From IMG/VR virus record IMGVR_UViG_3300029448_000264, positions 1 through 30,046 of that record: 30,046 nucleotides of DNA. One strand, 5' to 3'. This document shows positions 14,335 to 23,211 of the stretch, piece by piece. The notes beneath the pieces were generated by a model. It was not told where the DNA came from. It was given only the letters and a program-made list of their open reading frames with translations, and did not search any database. The position numbers were made by a program, and so were the translations under genes. The stretch comes from a virus. Numbering within the stretch: the stretch's first letter is position 1; the number at the start of each line of letters is the position of its first letter.

Positions 14335-15866
14335 TATTAGAGTTAAAGGCGGAAACGGGTGCAACGAAAAAAGATTTAAAAGAAGTAGCAAACGGATTAG
14401 AAAAAGTACAAGACGCTGCGGAAGAAACATCTGAAGAAACAAAAAAGTTAGGCAATGACTTTTCGGAAATGGGTGGACAACTTGACACCGTTACAGGCGG
14501 TGCTATAACTAAATTTAAAGGTTTACTAGGTGGTGTTAAAAATGTAACAAAAGGATTTAGAACATTAAAAGGTGCAATTCTATCAACGGGGATTGGTGCT
14601 TTAGTTATCGCTATTGGTTCTTTAACCGCAGCGTTTACGTCTAGTGAAGCGGGACAAGATAGGTTTCAAAAGATACTAGGTCAACTTGGTGTTATAGCGG
14701 GTAACGTTGGCGATATATTTACAAGTTTAGGGAATGTTATTTTAGAAACTTTAAGTGGAAACTTTGATGCTGCGGGCGATGCCTTTGACCTTTTAAAAGA
14801 AAGGGTTTTAAACTTTGGAAAAGAAACGAGAAGGGAGATTCAACTTTCGGGCGAGTTAGCGGACAAAACATCGGAAGCGAATAAATTAGAAAGAACATTA
14901 ATAAATGAGCGTGTAAAAGCTAACATTAAAATTAATCAATTAAAAACAAAAGCTGCCGAAGTTGATAAATTTACTAATGCCGAAAGAATAAAGTTTTTAC
15001 AAGAAGCAGCGGCGGAAGAAGATAAGATTACGGGTCGTGAAGTTAAGCTTGCAAAGTTAAGAAGGGATATTAAGATACAGGAAAACACGTTAAGCGAATC
15101 AACTAGAGAAGATTTAGATGAAGAAGCACGGCTTACTGCAAATGTTTTACAACTTGAAGAACAAAGAATATTAAAAAACAAAGAATTACTTGGTGTCGCT
15201 GCGGGATTGCGTAAAATGGAAGCGGATGCAAAAGCAGCGGAAAGAGCAACGGAATTAGCAGCGACACAAAAGCAAAGCGATGACATAAACCTAATACAAG
15301 CCAAGGGGATTGACCAACAAAAAATCCAAGTTGCAGATTTAAGTTTATTAAAAAAGAAAGTAGCTAAAGAAGATGTAGAGGTTGATAAGCTTACGACAGG
15401 TCAAAAGCTAGATTTAGCATCGAATGCTATGGGTAATTTAGCAAGTATGTTAGGCGAAGAAAGTAAAGCAGGTAAAGCAGCAGCAATAGCACAAACAACA
15501 ATAGAAACATATAAAGGTGCAACTTCAGCATTTGCTTCTTTAGCGGGTATTCCAATAGTTGGCCCCGTTCTTGGTGCCATAGCAGCAGCGGCGGCGGTTT
15601 CAGCAGGTATTGCTAATGTTAAAAGAATAACGAGTGTAGGCCCAGCGGTTTCGGGAGGAAGCAGTAGTGCGGGGAGTAGAGGTGCGTCTGTACCATCAAC
15701 ACCAACACCACCAGCATTTAACGTTGTAGGTGCTGCCCCCGAAAGTCAACTTGCACAAACGATTGGGGAAAAAGAAGATAAACCCGTTAAAGCTTTTGTA
15801 GTAAGTAACGATGTAACAACCGCACAAAGTTTAGATAGAAACATTATTGAAAGTGCGTCAATATAA
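14316..15866 (+). CDS. Tape measure protein
   Basis: 516 residues. N-terminal coiled coil (1-50), hydrophobic glycine-rich segment near 85-110 (STGIGALVIAIGSLTAAFTS), a long Lys/Glu/Ala-rich helical region (about 175-370), and a second hydrophobic Ala-rich stretch (IPIVGPVLGAIAAAAAVSAGIAN, about 410-435), ending in a Ser/Pro-rich tail. This is the composition of tape measure proteins. It is short for the family, implying a tail of modest length. It lies after, not before, the large tail-tip genes. Confidence 0.82.
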   Translation: MARKEVVLELKAETGATKKDLKEVANGLEKVQDAAEETSEETKKLGNDFSEMGGQLDTVTGGAITKFKGLLGGVKNVTKGFRTLKGAILSTGIGALVIAIGSLTAAFTSSEAGQDRFQKILGQLGVIAGNVGDIFTSLGNVILETLSGNFDAAGDAFDLLKERVLNFGKETRREIQLSGELADKTSEANKLERTLINERVKANIKINQLKTKAAEVDKFTNAERIKFLQEAAAEEDKITGREVKLAKLRRDIKIQENTLSESTREDLDEEARLTANVLQLEEQRILKNKELLGVAAGLRKMEADAKAAERATELAATQKQSDDINLIQAKGIDQQKIQVADLSLLKKKVAKEDVEVDKLTTGQKLDLASNAMGNLASMLGEESKAGKAAAIAQTTIETYKGATSAFASLAGIPIVGPVLGAIAAAAAVSAGIANVKRITSVGPAVSGGSSSAGSRGASVPSTPTPPAFNVVGAAPESQLAQTIGEKEDKPVKAFVVSNDVTTAQSLDRNIIESASI

Positions 15867-15890
15867 AACAAAAAGTAAAAATTAATATTG
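15867..15890 (+). promoter_or_regulatory. Late-type motif AACAAA-N12-ATATTG before the protease gene
   Basis: AACAAA (15867-15872), twelve bases, ATATTG (15885-15890), then TTATAAT and the ATG at 15898, again seven bases after the element. Confidence 0.65.
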
Positions 15891-15897
15891 TTATAAT

Positions 15898-16935
15898 ATG
15901 AATATAGTAGAACTTGTTATAGACGAAGATGAGGACATTTCGGGAATCGAAGCAATTAGCGTTGTTGAAAACCCTGCCATCGAAGAAGATTTTATTGCAT
16001 TAAAAAACCAAGAGTTTAAACTTGCAGAAGTAGATAAGGAAAAGCGTATCCTAATGGGCGCTGCTTTAGTTCCTAACAAACCTATTTATAGACGTAGTGG
16101 CGAATCGGAATATTATATATACTTTTCAAAAGACACGGTACGTAAAGCAAGTGAATTGTTTTTTATAAATGGTAATCAAAATAATTCTACATTAGAACAC
16201 AACATACCACTAACGGGAATGTCGGCGGTTGAAAGTTGGATAGTAGAAAGTGAACAAGATAAAAGTCGTATGTACGATTTAAATGTGCCTATGGGTACTT
16301 GGATGGTTTCAATGAAAGTATTAAACGACGATATTTGGAAAAAAGTCAAAGACGGTGAACTAAAAGGCTTTTCTATTGAAGGATATTTTGCGGATAAGTT
16401 AGAAAGACCACAAGACAAGTCTATAAAAGACGACCTTGCAAAAATAGAAGAAGAAGAAGCGGAATACTTATTAAAAGAAGTACGTGCTATTATAAAAAAA
16501 GACAAAAGGGCGAAAGGCGATAAAAGGATTGAAATGGAATCTTATTCCGATTATCCCGATGCGGTTTCTAGTAACGCTAAGAAAGGAATTGAACTAAACA
16601 AAAAAGTAAACAATAAATGTGCAACACAAGTTGGCAAAGTACGAGCATCACAATTAGCACAAGGCAAACCAATAAGTGTTGAAACTATAAAAAGAATGTT
16701 TAGTTACTTATCAAGGGCGGGTGAATACTACGACGAGGGTAACAAGGAAGCTTGTGGAACCATATCTTACTTATTATGGGGTGGTAAAGCTGGACTTAGA
16801 TGGTCGGGTGCAAAACTTAAAGAACTTGACTTGTTAGAAGCTAGTCTTAAAAAACCATGTTATGCGGGTTATGAAATGATAGGGTTTAAAATGAAAAACG
16901 GTAAACGAGTACCTAATTGCGTGCCAATTAAATGA
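15898..16935 (+). CDS. XkdF-like prohead protease with C-terminal extension
   Basis: 345 residues. The N-terminal part (DISGIEAISVVENPAIEEDFIAL, then MGAALVPNKPIYR) matches XkdF/peptidase S78_2 phage head proteases. Candidate catalytic residues are H101 (STLEHNIPL) and S159 (KGFSIEGYF). Residues about 215-345 are an extra region: SDYPDAVSSNAKKGIELN, CATQVGKVRASQLAQG, ISYLLWGGKAG, then a tail KMKNGKRVPNCVPIK. Such extensions are common in phages of this group; their role is unknown. It should trim scaffold and capsid proteins. It begins the head block. Confidence 0.8.
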   Translation: MNIVELVIDEDEDISGIEAISVVENPAIEEDFIALKNQEFKLAEVDKEKRILMGAALVPNKPIYRRSGESEYYIYFSKDTVRKASELFFINGNQNNSTLEHNIPLTGMSAVESWIVESEQDKSRMYDLNVPMGTWMVSMKVLNDDIWKKVKDGELKGFSIEGYFADKLERPQDKSIKDDLAKIEEEEAEYLLKEVRAIIKKDKRAKGDKRIEMESYSDYPDAVSSNAKKGIELNKKVNNKCATQVGKVRASQLAQGKPISVETIKRMFSYLSRAGEYYDEGNKEACGTISYLLWGGKAGLRWSGAKLKELDLLEASLKKPCYAGYEMIGFKMKNGKRVPNCVPIK

Positions 16936-18143
16936 GGGATTACAAAGATAGATATGCGGTTCCCCAAGACGATAGTCGGGGTTGCTTATGTTGGGATAGT
17001 AATACTTATTCTAGGGAGTGTTGCGATGACGATTACCATGCACAAGGTATTGGTAATATAACGGGTCTAGCGTTAAGTCAAAGTTTAGTAACTATTGCAA
17101 GTTTAAGTGTTTCACAAGGTGGGGGTGTTTCAACGCCAACCGCAAACTATAAAGGTGCTGACTTAGGCACGGTTACGGTTACACCAACAACATTTGCACC
17201 CGTAGTAACGGACACACCTAGGTCTATAACATCTAGTTTAGTAGTACCCGAAAGTGTTGTTGTAAATTCGGAAGAGGTTAAGTTTTCTAATAAAGGCGAT
17301 ACGGTAAGTAAAACCGAAACAATCACACAACCCGCTAATGTGTCGGTCGCCCTTTCGTGTTCGGATATTACCTTTACGGGTTTTGCGGTTTCACAAGCGG
17401 GTGTAATTACACAACCAACAATAGATATAGGAACTACATCAAGCACAACACCATTAAGCTTTGCTTTAGTAAGTACCGAAACAACTAGAACATTAAATGT
17501 AAATATAACCGTGCCATCGGGTTACACAAATGCGGGTGCAACATTAGCTTGTACAACAACCGCAACACAACCGATTGCAACATTATCAAACCCCGTTACA
17601 ACCAACCCATATAAGTATCTATTTACGGGTTACCCTACGGGAATCGTTATTTATAGATTTGCTTATAATACTGCGGGAGATTTCATAGACATAAAAGGAA
17701 TAAAAGGCGAATTAGGGCAATCGTCGGGTATAACTATTTCATCTTTTAGTAAACCCGAAATAGTAGACGGAAACACAAGCGGTTTAACTATGACGGAAAC
17801 CGAAGATGCATCTTTAGCTTTAGCGGGTGCGGTAATGGCTAATAGTGGAACCGATATACAATACTTTTCTAGTTCATTATTTACAACACAACAAACGGGT
17901 ACGCCTAATGTAAGCACGGTTTCTTATACTAACAACGCAAATAACGTTGCAAGCAATTACGGATTATATGATTCAACTAATAGCATTGGCATAGGCGTTT
18001 ATACAAATACACTTGCAAGCATACCCGTTAGTGATGCGACTTTACTTAATCAAGCATTAGCCGACGGATACTATACGGGATACAACAATCCAAAGCAAGT
18101 AAGAATTGAAGATGGTGTAATACAAGAAGTATTAGACATTTAA
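16932..18143 (+). CDS. Structural protein with two Ig-like beta repeats and cysteine-rich head
   Basis: 403 residues, ATGA overlap with the protease gene. The N-terminus contains GCLCWDSNTYSRECC (Cys at 18, 20, 30, 31), a possible metal or disulfide knot that I associate with flavobacterial phage virion proteins. Two repeats follow, about 44-138 and 139-220, each with a TG.A.SQ start and a TQPA/TQPI end. The C-terminal 180 residues are beta-rich. The repeat also occurs in the gene at 10448. Position before the scaffold suggests a virion surface protein. Confidence 0.55.
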   Translation: MRDYKDRYAVPQDDSRGCLCWDSNTYSRECCDDDYHAQGIGNITGLALSQSLVTIASLSVSQGGGVSTPTANYKGADLGTVTVTPTTFAPVVTDTPRSITSSLVVPESVVVNSEEVKFSNKGDTVSKTETITQPANVSVALSCSDITFTGFAVSQAGVITQPTIDIGTTSSTTPLSFALVSTETTRTLNVNITVPSGYTNAGATLACTTTATQPIATLSNPVTTNPYKYLFTGYPTGIVIYRFAYNTAGDFIDIKGIKGELGQSSGITISSFSKPEIVDGNTSGLTMTETEDASLALAGAVMANSGTDIQYFSSSLFTTQQTGTPNVSTVSYTNNANNVASNYGLYDSTNSIGIGVYTNTLASIPVSDATLLNQALADGYYTGYNNPKQVRIEDGVIQEVLDI

Positions 18144-18149
18144 AAATAT

Positions 18150-18173
18150 AACAAACGATATTAATAATTATTG
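18150..18173 (+). promoter_or_regulatory. Late-type motif AACAAA-N12-TTATTG before scaffold and capsid genes
   Basis: AACAAA (18150-18155), twelve bases, TTATTG (18168-18173), then TATATAT. Here no ATG follows at seven bases; the scaffold ATG is at 18194, leaving a short leader. This copy shows the motif does not need an adjacent start codon. Confidence 0.65.
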
Positions 18174-18193
18174 TATATATATAAATTAAATTT

Positions 18194-18784
18194 ATGAAAG
18201 CGACAGATATGTTAAACAAAGTAAAAGAACTTGTTGGGGTGGAAGCATCCGAAGAAGTAAAATTAGCACAAGCGACTTTGGAGAACGGTGCTGTTATAGA
18301 AAGTGAGGATTTCGCTGCTGGTAGTGAAGTGTTTATTGTAACAGACGACGAAAAGGTGGCACTACCTGTTGGCGAGTATACTTTAGAGGATGGCGAAACT
18401 CTTGTAGTTGAAGAAGAAGGCATTATTGCATCAATCGGAAAACAAGAAGAAGCACCCGCTGAAGAAGAAGCGTCAAAGGAAGAAAATCTTGAAGAAGAAG
18501 AAATGGCTTACGCTACAAAAGAAGAACTTGCCGAGGTTAAAACTATGATTGAAGAAATCAAGGCGATGATTGAAAAGAAAGAAGAAATGTCGGAAGAAGT
18601 TCAAGAAGAAGTAAAAGAAGACGTTAAGGAAGAACTTTCAAAGGTTGAGGAAAAAGTAGAACTTGAAAAAGTAACACACAATCCCGAAGCTGAACCAAAA
18701 AAAGAAATGAAATTATACGGACAGAAAAGACCTGAAACAACAATGGATAGGGTATTTTCTAAAATTGCTAATATTAAAAAATAA
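18194..18784 (+). CDS. Capsid scaffold-like protein
   Basis: 196 residues. The first 90 form a beta-rich acidic domain (LAQATLENGAVIESEDFAAG ... VGEYTLEDGETLVVEEEG); residues about 90-165 are an extremely Glu-rich coiled coil (EEIKAMIEKKEEMSEEVQEE); the C-terminus is basic (RVFSKIANIKK), as in scaffolds that dock onto capsid protein. It directly precedes the major capsid gene by 7 bases. Expected to be removed by the protease. Confidence 0.75.
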   Translation: MKATDMLNKVKELVGVEASEEVKLAQATLENGAVIESEDFAAGSEVFIVTDDEKVALPVGEYTLEDGETLVVEEEGIIASIGKQEEAPAEEEASKEENLEEEEMAYATKEELAEVKTMIEEIKAMIEKKEEMSEEVQEEVKEDVKEELSKVEEKVELEKVTHNPEAEPKKEMKLYGQKRPETTMDRVFSKIANIKK

Positions 18785-18791
18785 ATAAAAA

Positions 18792-19745
18792 ATGGCTACT
18801 ACAACAAGTATTACAAGCACATACGCTGGCGAATTTGCGGGGGAATACATTTCCGCAGCTTTACTTAGCGGTGCAACTATTGACAACGGTGGGATAACTG
18901 TAAAACCTAACGTTAAATTTAAAGAAGTAATTAAAAAGATTGCAACGGACGGAATCGTGAAGGATGCCACCTGTGATTTTTCGGCTACTTCTACAATCAC
19001 GCTTACTGAAAAAATATTACAACCTGAACTTCAACAAGTCAATTTGCAATTGTGCAAAAAAGATTTTGTGTCAGATTGGGAAGCAATTCAAATGGGAATG
19101 TCGGCTCACCATGACTTACCATCAAGCTTTAGCGATTTCCTTATAGGACACGTTGCTGCAAAGGTTGCACAAAAAACCGAACAAAGCATTTGGGACGGAA
19201 ATACAAGTAACAATGGACAGTTTGACGGTTTATCAAAACTAGTATCTTTGGATGCTGCTTTACCATCGGGTCAAGAAGTTGCGGGTACTACGGTAGATTC
19301 ATCAAACGTAATTGCACAACTTGGTTCAATCGTTGATGCGGTTCCATCCGCACTTTACGGAAGTGAAGATTTATTTATCTACGTTTCGCAAAACATTGCA
19401 AGAGCCTATGTGAGAGCATTAGGAGGATTTGGTGCAAGTGGTTTAGGTGCTGCGGGTACAAACGCACAAGGAACACAATGGTGGAATAACGGAAGCTTAT
19501 CATTTGATGGCGTAAAGATATTTGTCGCTAATGGTCTTGCTGACAATAAAGCAATAGCTGCTGAAAAATCAAACTTATTCTTTGGAACGGGTCTACTAGC
19601 TGACCACAACGAGGTTAAAGTTTTGGATATGTCAGACCTTGACGGTTCGGACAACGTAAGAGTTGTGATGAGATTTAGTGCTGGAGTACAATATGGGATT
19701 ATCGAGGATATAACTACCTACGGTATCACAAACTCCGCTAACTAA
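18792..19745 (+). CDS. Major capsid protein
   Basis: 317 residues in the usual place after the scaffold and before a strong terminator. It contains an acidic/hydrophobic helix region (DFLIGHVAAKVAQKTEQSIWDG), the P-domain-like IYVSQNIARAYVRALGG, WWNNGSLSFDGVKIFVANG and MRFSAGVQYGIIEDITTYG, which is like HK97-fold capsid proteins of Bacteroidota phages. The terminator 22 bases downstream would let capsid protein be made from a short, abundant mRNA. Confidence 0.8.
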   Translation: MATTTSITSTYAGEFAGEYISAALLSGATIDNGGITVKPNVKFKEVIKKIATDGIVKDATCDFSATSTITLTEKILQPELQQVNLQLCKKDFVSDWEAIQMGMSAHHDLPSSFSDFLIGHVAAKVAQKTEQSIWDGNTSNNGQFDGLSKLVSLDAALPSGQEVAGTTVDSSNVIAQLGSIVDAVPSALYGSEDLFIYVSQNIARAYVRALGGFGASGLGAAGTNAQGTQWWNNGSLSFDGVKIFVANGLADNKAIAAEKSNLFFGTGLLADHNEVKVLDMSDLDGSDNVRVVMRFSAGVQYGIIEDITTYGITNSAN

Positions 19746-19767
19746 TAATTAATTAAATAACATAAAG

Positions 19768-19801
19768 GGGTGGGTGGTTTATTATCTACCTACCCTTTTT
19801 T
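19768..19801 (+). terminator. Intrinsic terminator after the capsid gene
   Basis: Ten-pair stem GGGTGGGTGG (19768-19777) with CTACCTACCC (19786-19795), including two G-U pairs, 8-base loop, then six T. Confidence 0.9.
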
Positions 19802-19814
19802 AATATAAAAAAAG

Positions 19815-20366
19815 ATGGCGTGTAACTTAACAGCGGGTAGAAAAGAACCATGTAAGGACGTAGTTGGAGGAATTAGAAAAGTCTATTTTACGGACTTTGG
19901 TGGATACGGAACGGTAACACAATCTAACGACGACGAGATTACTGACATGAGTGGTACTTTTACTGCCTTTGAATATGAACTAAAAGGGACAAGTAGCTTT
20001 GAGCAAACTATCACTTCATCAAGGGAAAATGGAACAACTTTCTTTGAACAAACTTTAAATATTACACTTAAAAAACTAACTAAAGAAGACAACAAAGAAT
20101 TGAAACTTCTCGCTTATGGAAGACCACACGTTGCAGTTGAAGATTACAACGGTAATGTCTTTGTTATGGGATTAGAACATGGAGCGGATGTTTCAGGCGG
20201 TACTATTGTGACGGGGTCAGGACTTGGAGAACTTTCAGGTTATACCTTAACGCTAACATCACAAGAAGTGTTGCCCGCAAACTTTGTATCAGCACCAACC
20301 GCTGCCAATCCATTTGGCGGTATGTCAAGTGCAACGGTAACAGTGACGGAGGGAACTAATTCGTAA
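19815..20366 (+). CDS. Probable major tail tube protein
   Basis: 183 residues, starting 13 bases after the terminator T-run. Sequence ACNLTAGRKEPCKDVVGG opens a beta-rich protein with FEYELKGTSSFEQTITSSRENGTTFFEQTLNITLKKL, a strand pattern like tail tube subunits, and a conserved-looking DYNGNVFVMGLEHGADVSGG. Flanked by terminators on both sides, so it is expressed either by read-through or from an unseen promoter. Could instead be a head decoration protein. Confidence 0.55.
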   Translation: MACNLTAGRKEPCKDVVGGIRKVYFTDFGGYGTVTQSNDDEITDMSGTFTAFEYELKGTSSFEQTITSSRENGTTFFEQTLNITLKKLTKEDNKELKLLAYGRPHVAVEDYNGNVFVMGLEHGADVSGGTIVTGSGLGELSGYTLTLTSQEVLPANFVSAPTAANPFGGMSSATVTVTEGTNS

Positions 20367-20390
20367 TTAGTAATGTTGATTGATTAGGAA

Positions 20391-20416
20391 GGGTGGCATT
20401 TGCTGCCCTTTTTTTT
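20391..20416 (+). terminator. Intrinsic terminator after the tail-tube-like gene
   Basis: GGGTGGC (20391-20397), loop ATTT, GCTGCCC (20402-20408) with two G-U pairs, then eight T. Confidence 0.9.
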
Positions 20417-20427
20417 GCTTTATAAAT

Positions 20428-20451
20428 AACAAATTTTAAGTTTTCTTATTG
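20428..20451 (+). promoter_or_regulatory. Late-type motif AACAAA-N12-TTATTG before the portal operon
   Basis: AACAAA (20428-20433), twelve bases, TTATTG (20446-20451), seven bases, ATG at 20459. A host-type match (TTTG 20414-20417, 19 bases, TAAGTTTT 20437-20444) overlaps it, so which element is active cannot be settled by eye. Confidence 0.6.
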
Positions 20452-20458
20452 TATATAT

Positions 20459-20800
20459 ATGACAATATTACAAGAAAGTGCGTCGGCACAAAACTTGGAT
20501 TTTATCCCAAGAAGTTTTACAAGCGGAAACACTTATAACGTTACGATAGTAAACGAACAAACTAATACTGAAATTTACAATCAAGACGTTACATCTATTA
20601 GCGAAAACTTATATTACAATAGACTAAATGCTATCTTTGGCGTAAAGCAAGATAACTTTTACATGGTTACGATTAAATCGGGTACTAATGTAATATTTAA
20701 GGACAAGATATTTTGCACAAATCAAACTATTGCCGATTACACGATTAACAATAGTCAATATACGGAACAAAGTTCTACAAATGAATTTATATTTATATAA
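20459..20800 (+). CDS. Small beta-rich structural protein, 113 aa
   Basis: First gene of the portal operon; its ATG is 7 bases after the TATTG element, implying a leaderless or nearly leaderless mRNA. The protein (FIPRSFTSGNTYNVTIVNEQTNTEIYNQDVTSI ... FYMVTIKSGTNVIFKDKIFC) looks like a single beta sandwich. The ending overlaps the portal start (TAATG). Likely a minor virion component; family not recognised with certainty. Confidence 0.55.
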   Translation: MTILQESASAQNLDFIPRSFTSGNTYNVTIVNEQTNTEIYNQDVTSISENLYYNRLNAIFGVKQDNFYMVTIKSGTNVIFKDKIFCTNQTIADYTINNSQYTEQSSTNEFIFI

Positions 20801-22704
20801 TGGATAACTTACATATAGTTAACTTATCGTCTTATAACAGACCTAAAATCAAAGAAGACAAAAAGCGTGATTGGGTAAACTACGGTGACGACAACAATTT
20901 TTATAGTTACTTAATAGACCTTTACATTGAATCGACAACTAACAACGCAATTATTAATGGTGTAAGTCAAATGATTTACGGTAAGGGACTAGATGCTTTA
21001 GATAGTTCAACAAAAACAAACGAATACGCAGCACTTAGGGGTATATTTAACGATTCTTGTCTTAGAAAAATAAGTTTTGATTTAAAATTACTAGGAGAAG
21101 CTAGTTTCCAAGTGCTTTACAAAGATGCTAGGGTTGCTAAAGCCGAACACTTCCCACGACAAACATTAAGGGCGGAAAAAACAAACGAAGATGGTAAAAT
21201 AGAAGCTTACTATTATTTTCATGATTGGTCAAAAATAAAACCAAAAGACAAACCATTACGTATCGCAGCGTTTGGATATGGTAACGGTAGCGAACCCGAA
21301 ATTAAAATAGTAAAAAGGTATTTATCGGGTTACGACTATTATTGCCCACCCGACTACATGGGGGGTATTGCCTATGCGGAATTAGAAAGCGAAGTGGCGG
21401 ATTACTTAATTAACGATGTTCAAAATGGATTTAGTGGTACCAAAGTAGTAAACTTTAACAACGGAGTACCTGACCGAGAGAAACAACTACAAATTAAATC
21501 CGATGTAATGCGTAAGCTTACGGGTTCAAGGGGCGAAAAAGTAATTATTGCTTTTAATAATAACGCTGAAAGCAAAACAACGGTCGACGATATACCGCTA
21601 ACCGATGCCCCACAACATTACGAATACTTATCAAATGAATGTATTGGTAAGTTAATGGTAGCACATAGGATTACATCGCCTTTACTATTAGGTATTAGGG
21701 ATAGCAATAATGGACTTGGTAATAATGCGGACGAAATAAAAACCGCTTCCTTACTATTCCACAACACAACTATAAGACCATACCAAGATTTAATCATTGA
21801 CGCAATGGACGACATTTTGGCGGTAAACGGTATTGCATTAAAACTTTATTTTAAGACCCTACAACCGCTTGAATTTATTGAAACCGACAATGCTATAACT
21901 AACGAAGCGAGGGAGGAAGAAACGGGCGTTAAAATGGCTTCACAAGTAATAAATAACGAAACCGCAATAATAGACGATAGACTAGCTTATTCAACACAAG
22001 AAAAAGCAGAAGAAATGGCTAAAGATTTAGGTTGTAAAGGTTATCACACCCACGACTTAGATGGTAGGACTTGGTATATGCCTTGTGAAGAACACAAGTT
22101 ATCTAAACAAGCACCCGAATTTGACGATAACAAGATGTTTGATTTGTTAGATGAATTTGGCGAAGATGAAAATTTAGACGAATGGGAACTTGTTGACGAA
22201 CGTCAAGTGGATTATGAACAAGAAGACGCATTGGATAAAATGATAGGGTTGGCAAGCACGGGAAGTGCAAGGCCAAAAGCGGGTAGTGAACAAGATGGCG
22301 AAAATAAAGATGGCGTGCAATTTAAAGTAAGATACCAATATGCCCCTTTAAAAACACAATCTAATAGCAGGGAGTTTTGTAAAAAAATGGTAAGTGCTAA
22401 AAAGATTTACCGTAAAGAGGATATAATGCAAATGAGCCAATTAGCCGTAAATGCGGGTTGGGGATTAAGTGGTGCTGACACCTACGATATATGGTTATAT
22501 AAAGGCGGAGGTGCTTGTCATCACTTTTGGATGCGTAAGACGTATAAGGCGAAAGCCGAGGGGATTAAACCTGATGTTGGAAACCCCAATGCTGAAGTAA
22601 GTGTAAACCAAGCAAGAAAAGACGGTTTTAAACCCGAAACAAACGACAAAAAAGTGGCTATGCGACCAAAGGATATGCCAAATCAAGGATTCGTAAACAA
22701 ATAA
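20800..22704 (+). CDS. Portal protein with long C-terminal extension
   Basis: 634 residues. Residues 1-395 have portal features: YGDDNNFYSYLIDLYIESTTNNAIINGVSQMIYGKGL, an internal GEASFQVLY strand, and the helical stem/crown region around SNECIGKLMVAHRITSPLLLGI. The remaining 235 residues are not part of a usual portal: a possible metal site GCKGYHTHDLDGRTWYMPCEEH (C-x3-H-x-H-x10-C-x2-H, from about 408), an acidic linker, and SREFCKKMVSAKKIYRKEDI to GGGACHHFWMRKTY (about 521-575). I associate these modules with XkdF-type proteins of related phages. Confidence 0.78.
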   Translation: MDNLHIVNLSSYNRPKIKEDKKRDWVNYGDDNNFYSYLIDLYIESTTNNAIINGVSQMIYGKGLDALDSSTKTNEYAALRGIFNDSCLRKISFDLKLLGEASFQVLYKDARVAKAEHFPRQTLRAEKTNEDGKIEAYYYFHDWSKIKPKDKPLRIAAFGYGNGSEPEIKIVKRYLSGYDYYCPPDYMGGIAYAELESEVADYLINDVQNGFSGTKVVNFNNGVPDREKQLQIKSDVMRKLTGSRGEKVIIAFNNNAESKTTVDDIPLTDAPQHYEYLSNECIGKLMVAHRITSPLLLGIRDSNNGLGNNADEIKTASLLFHNTTIRPYQDLIIDAMDDILAVNGIALKLYFKTLQPLEFIETDNAITNEAREEETGVKMASQVINNETAIIDDRLAYSTQEKAEEMAKDLGCKGYHTHDLDGRTWYMPCEEHKLSKQAPEFDDNKMFDLLDEFGEDENLDEWELVDERQVDYEQEDALDKMIGLASTGSARPKAGSEQDGENKDGVQFKVRYQYAPLKTQSNSREFCKKMVSAKKIYRKEDIMQMSQLAVNAGWGLSGADTYDIWLYKGGGACHHFWMRKTYKAKAEGIKPDVGNPNAEVSVNQARKDGFKPETNDKKVAMRPKDMPNQGFVNK

Positions 22705-22707
22705 CAA

Positions 22708-23211
22708 ATGGCTGAAGGATTATTTATTACACGAAAAGATTTAGTTAAGTTTACTTCCGTAAATGGGAACGTAGATAGTGACAAGTTTTTGCAATACATA
22801 AAGATTGCACAAGATATACACGTAAGAAACTATTTAGGTTCAGACTTATTTAATAAGATACAAGACGATATAGAAGCAAGTACCTTGGCGGGAGATTACC
22901 TTACACTTGTTACGGATTACGTAAAACCTATGATTATACACTGGGCAATGGTTGAGTATTTACCTTTTGCAGCTTATACGATAGCAAACAAAGGGGTGTT
23001 TAAACATGGTAGCGAAAACGCTTCTAATGTAGAAAAAGAAGAAGTTGATTTTTTAATAGAAAAAGAACGGGATATTGCACAATATTATACGGATAGATTT
23101 ATAGATTATATGTCTTTCAACGCTAGTAGTAAGTACCCCGAATATTATAGTAATTCAAACGAAGATGTATACCCTGACAAAAACGCAAATTTTGAAGGAT
23201 GGGTTTTGTAA
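22708..23211 (+). CDS. Head-tail connector protein (DUF6712-like)
   Basis: 167 residues, 3 bases after the portal stop. Largely helical with DSDKFLQYIKIAQDIHVRNYLGSDLFNKIQDDI and DYVKPMIIHWAMVEYLPFAAYTIANKG, a pattern of the head-tail connector (adaptor) proteins that bind beneath the portal ring. A tail of charged and aromatic residues follows. Position right after portal agrees. Confidence 0.65.
   Translation: MAEGLFITRKDLVKFTSVNGNVDSDKFLQYIKIAQDIHVRNYLGSDLFNKIQDDIEASTLAGDYLTLVTDYVKPMIIHWAMVEYLPFAAYTIANKGVFKHGSENASNVEKEEVDFLIEKERDIAQYYTDRFIDYMSFNASSKYPEYYSNSNEDVYPDKNANFEGWVL

Noticed and set aside
14936-15304. Long open frame (122 codons) on the - strand
   Set aside because: It lies fully inside the tape measure gene, whose helical protein is convincing; its translation is Ser/Ala-rich as expected of the reverse of Lys/Glu/Ala codons. 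All other - strand frames are likewise nested in convincing + strand genes.
18046-18423. Open frame of 125 codons on the - strand
   Set aside because: It crosses the scaffold gene start and a promoter motif, and encodes Ser-rich sequence typical of an antisense shadow of Glu-rich codons.
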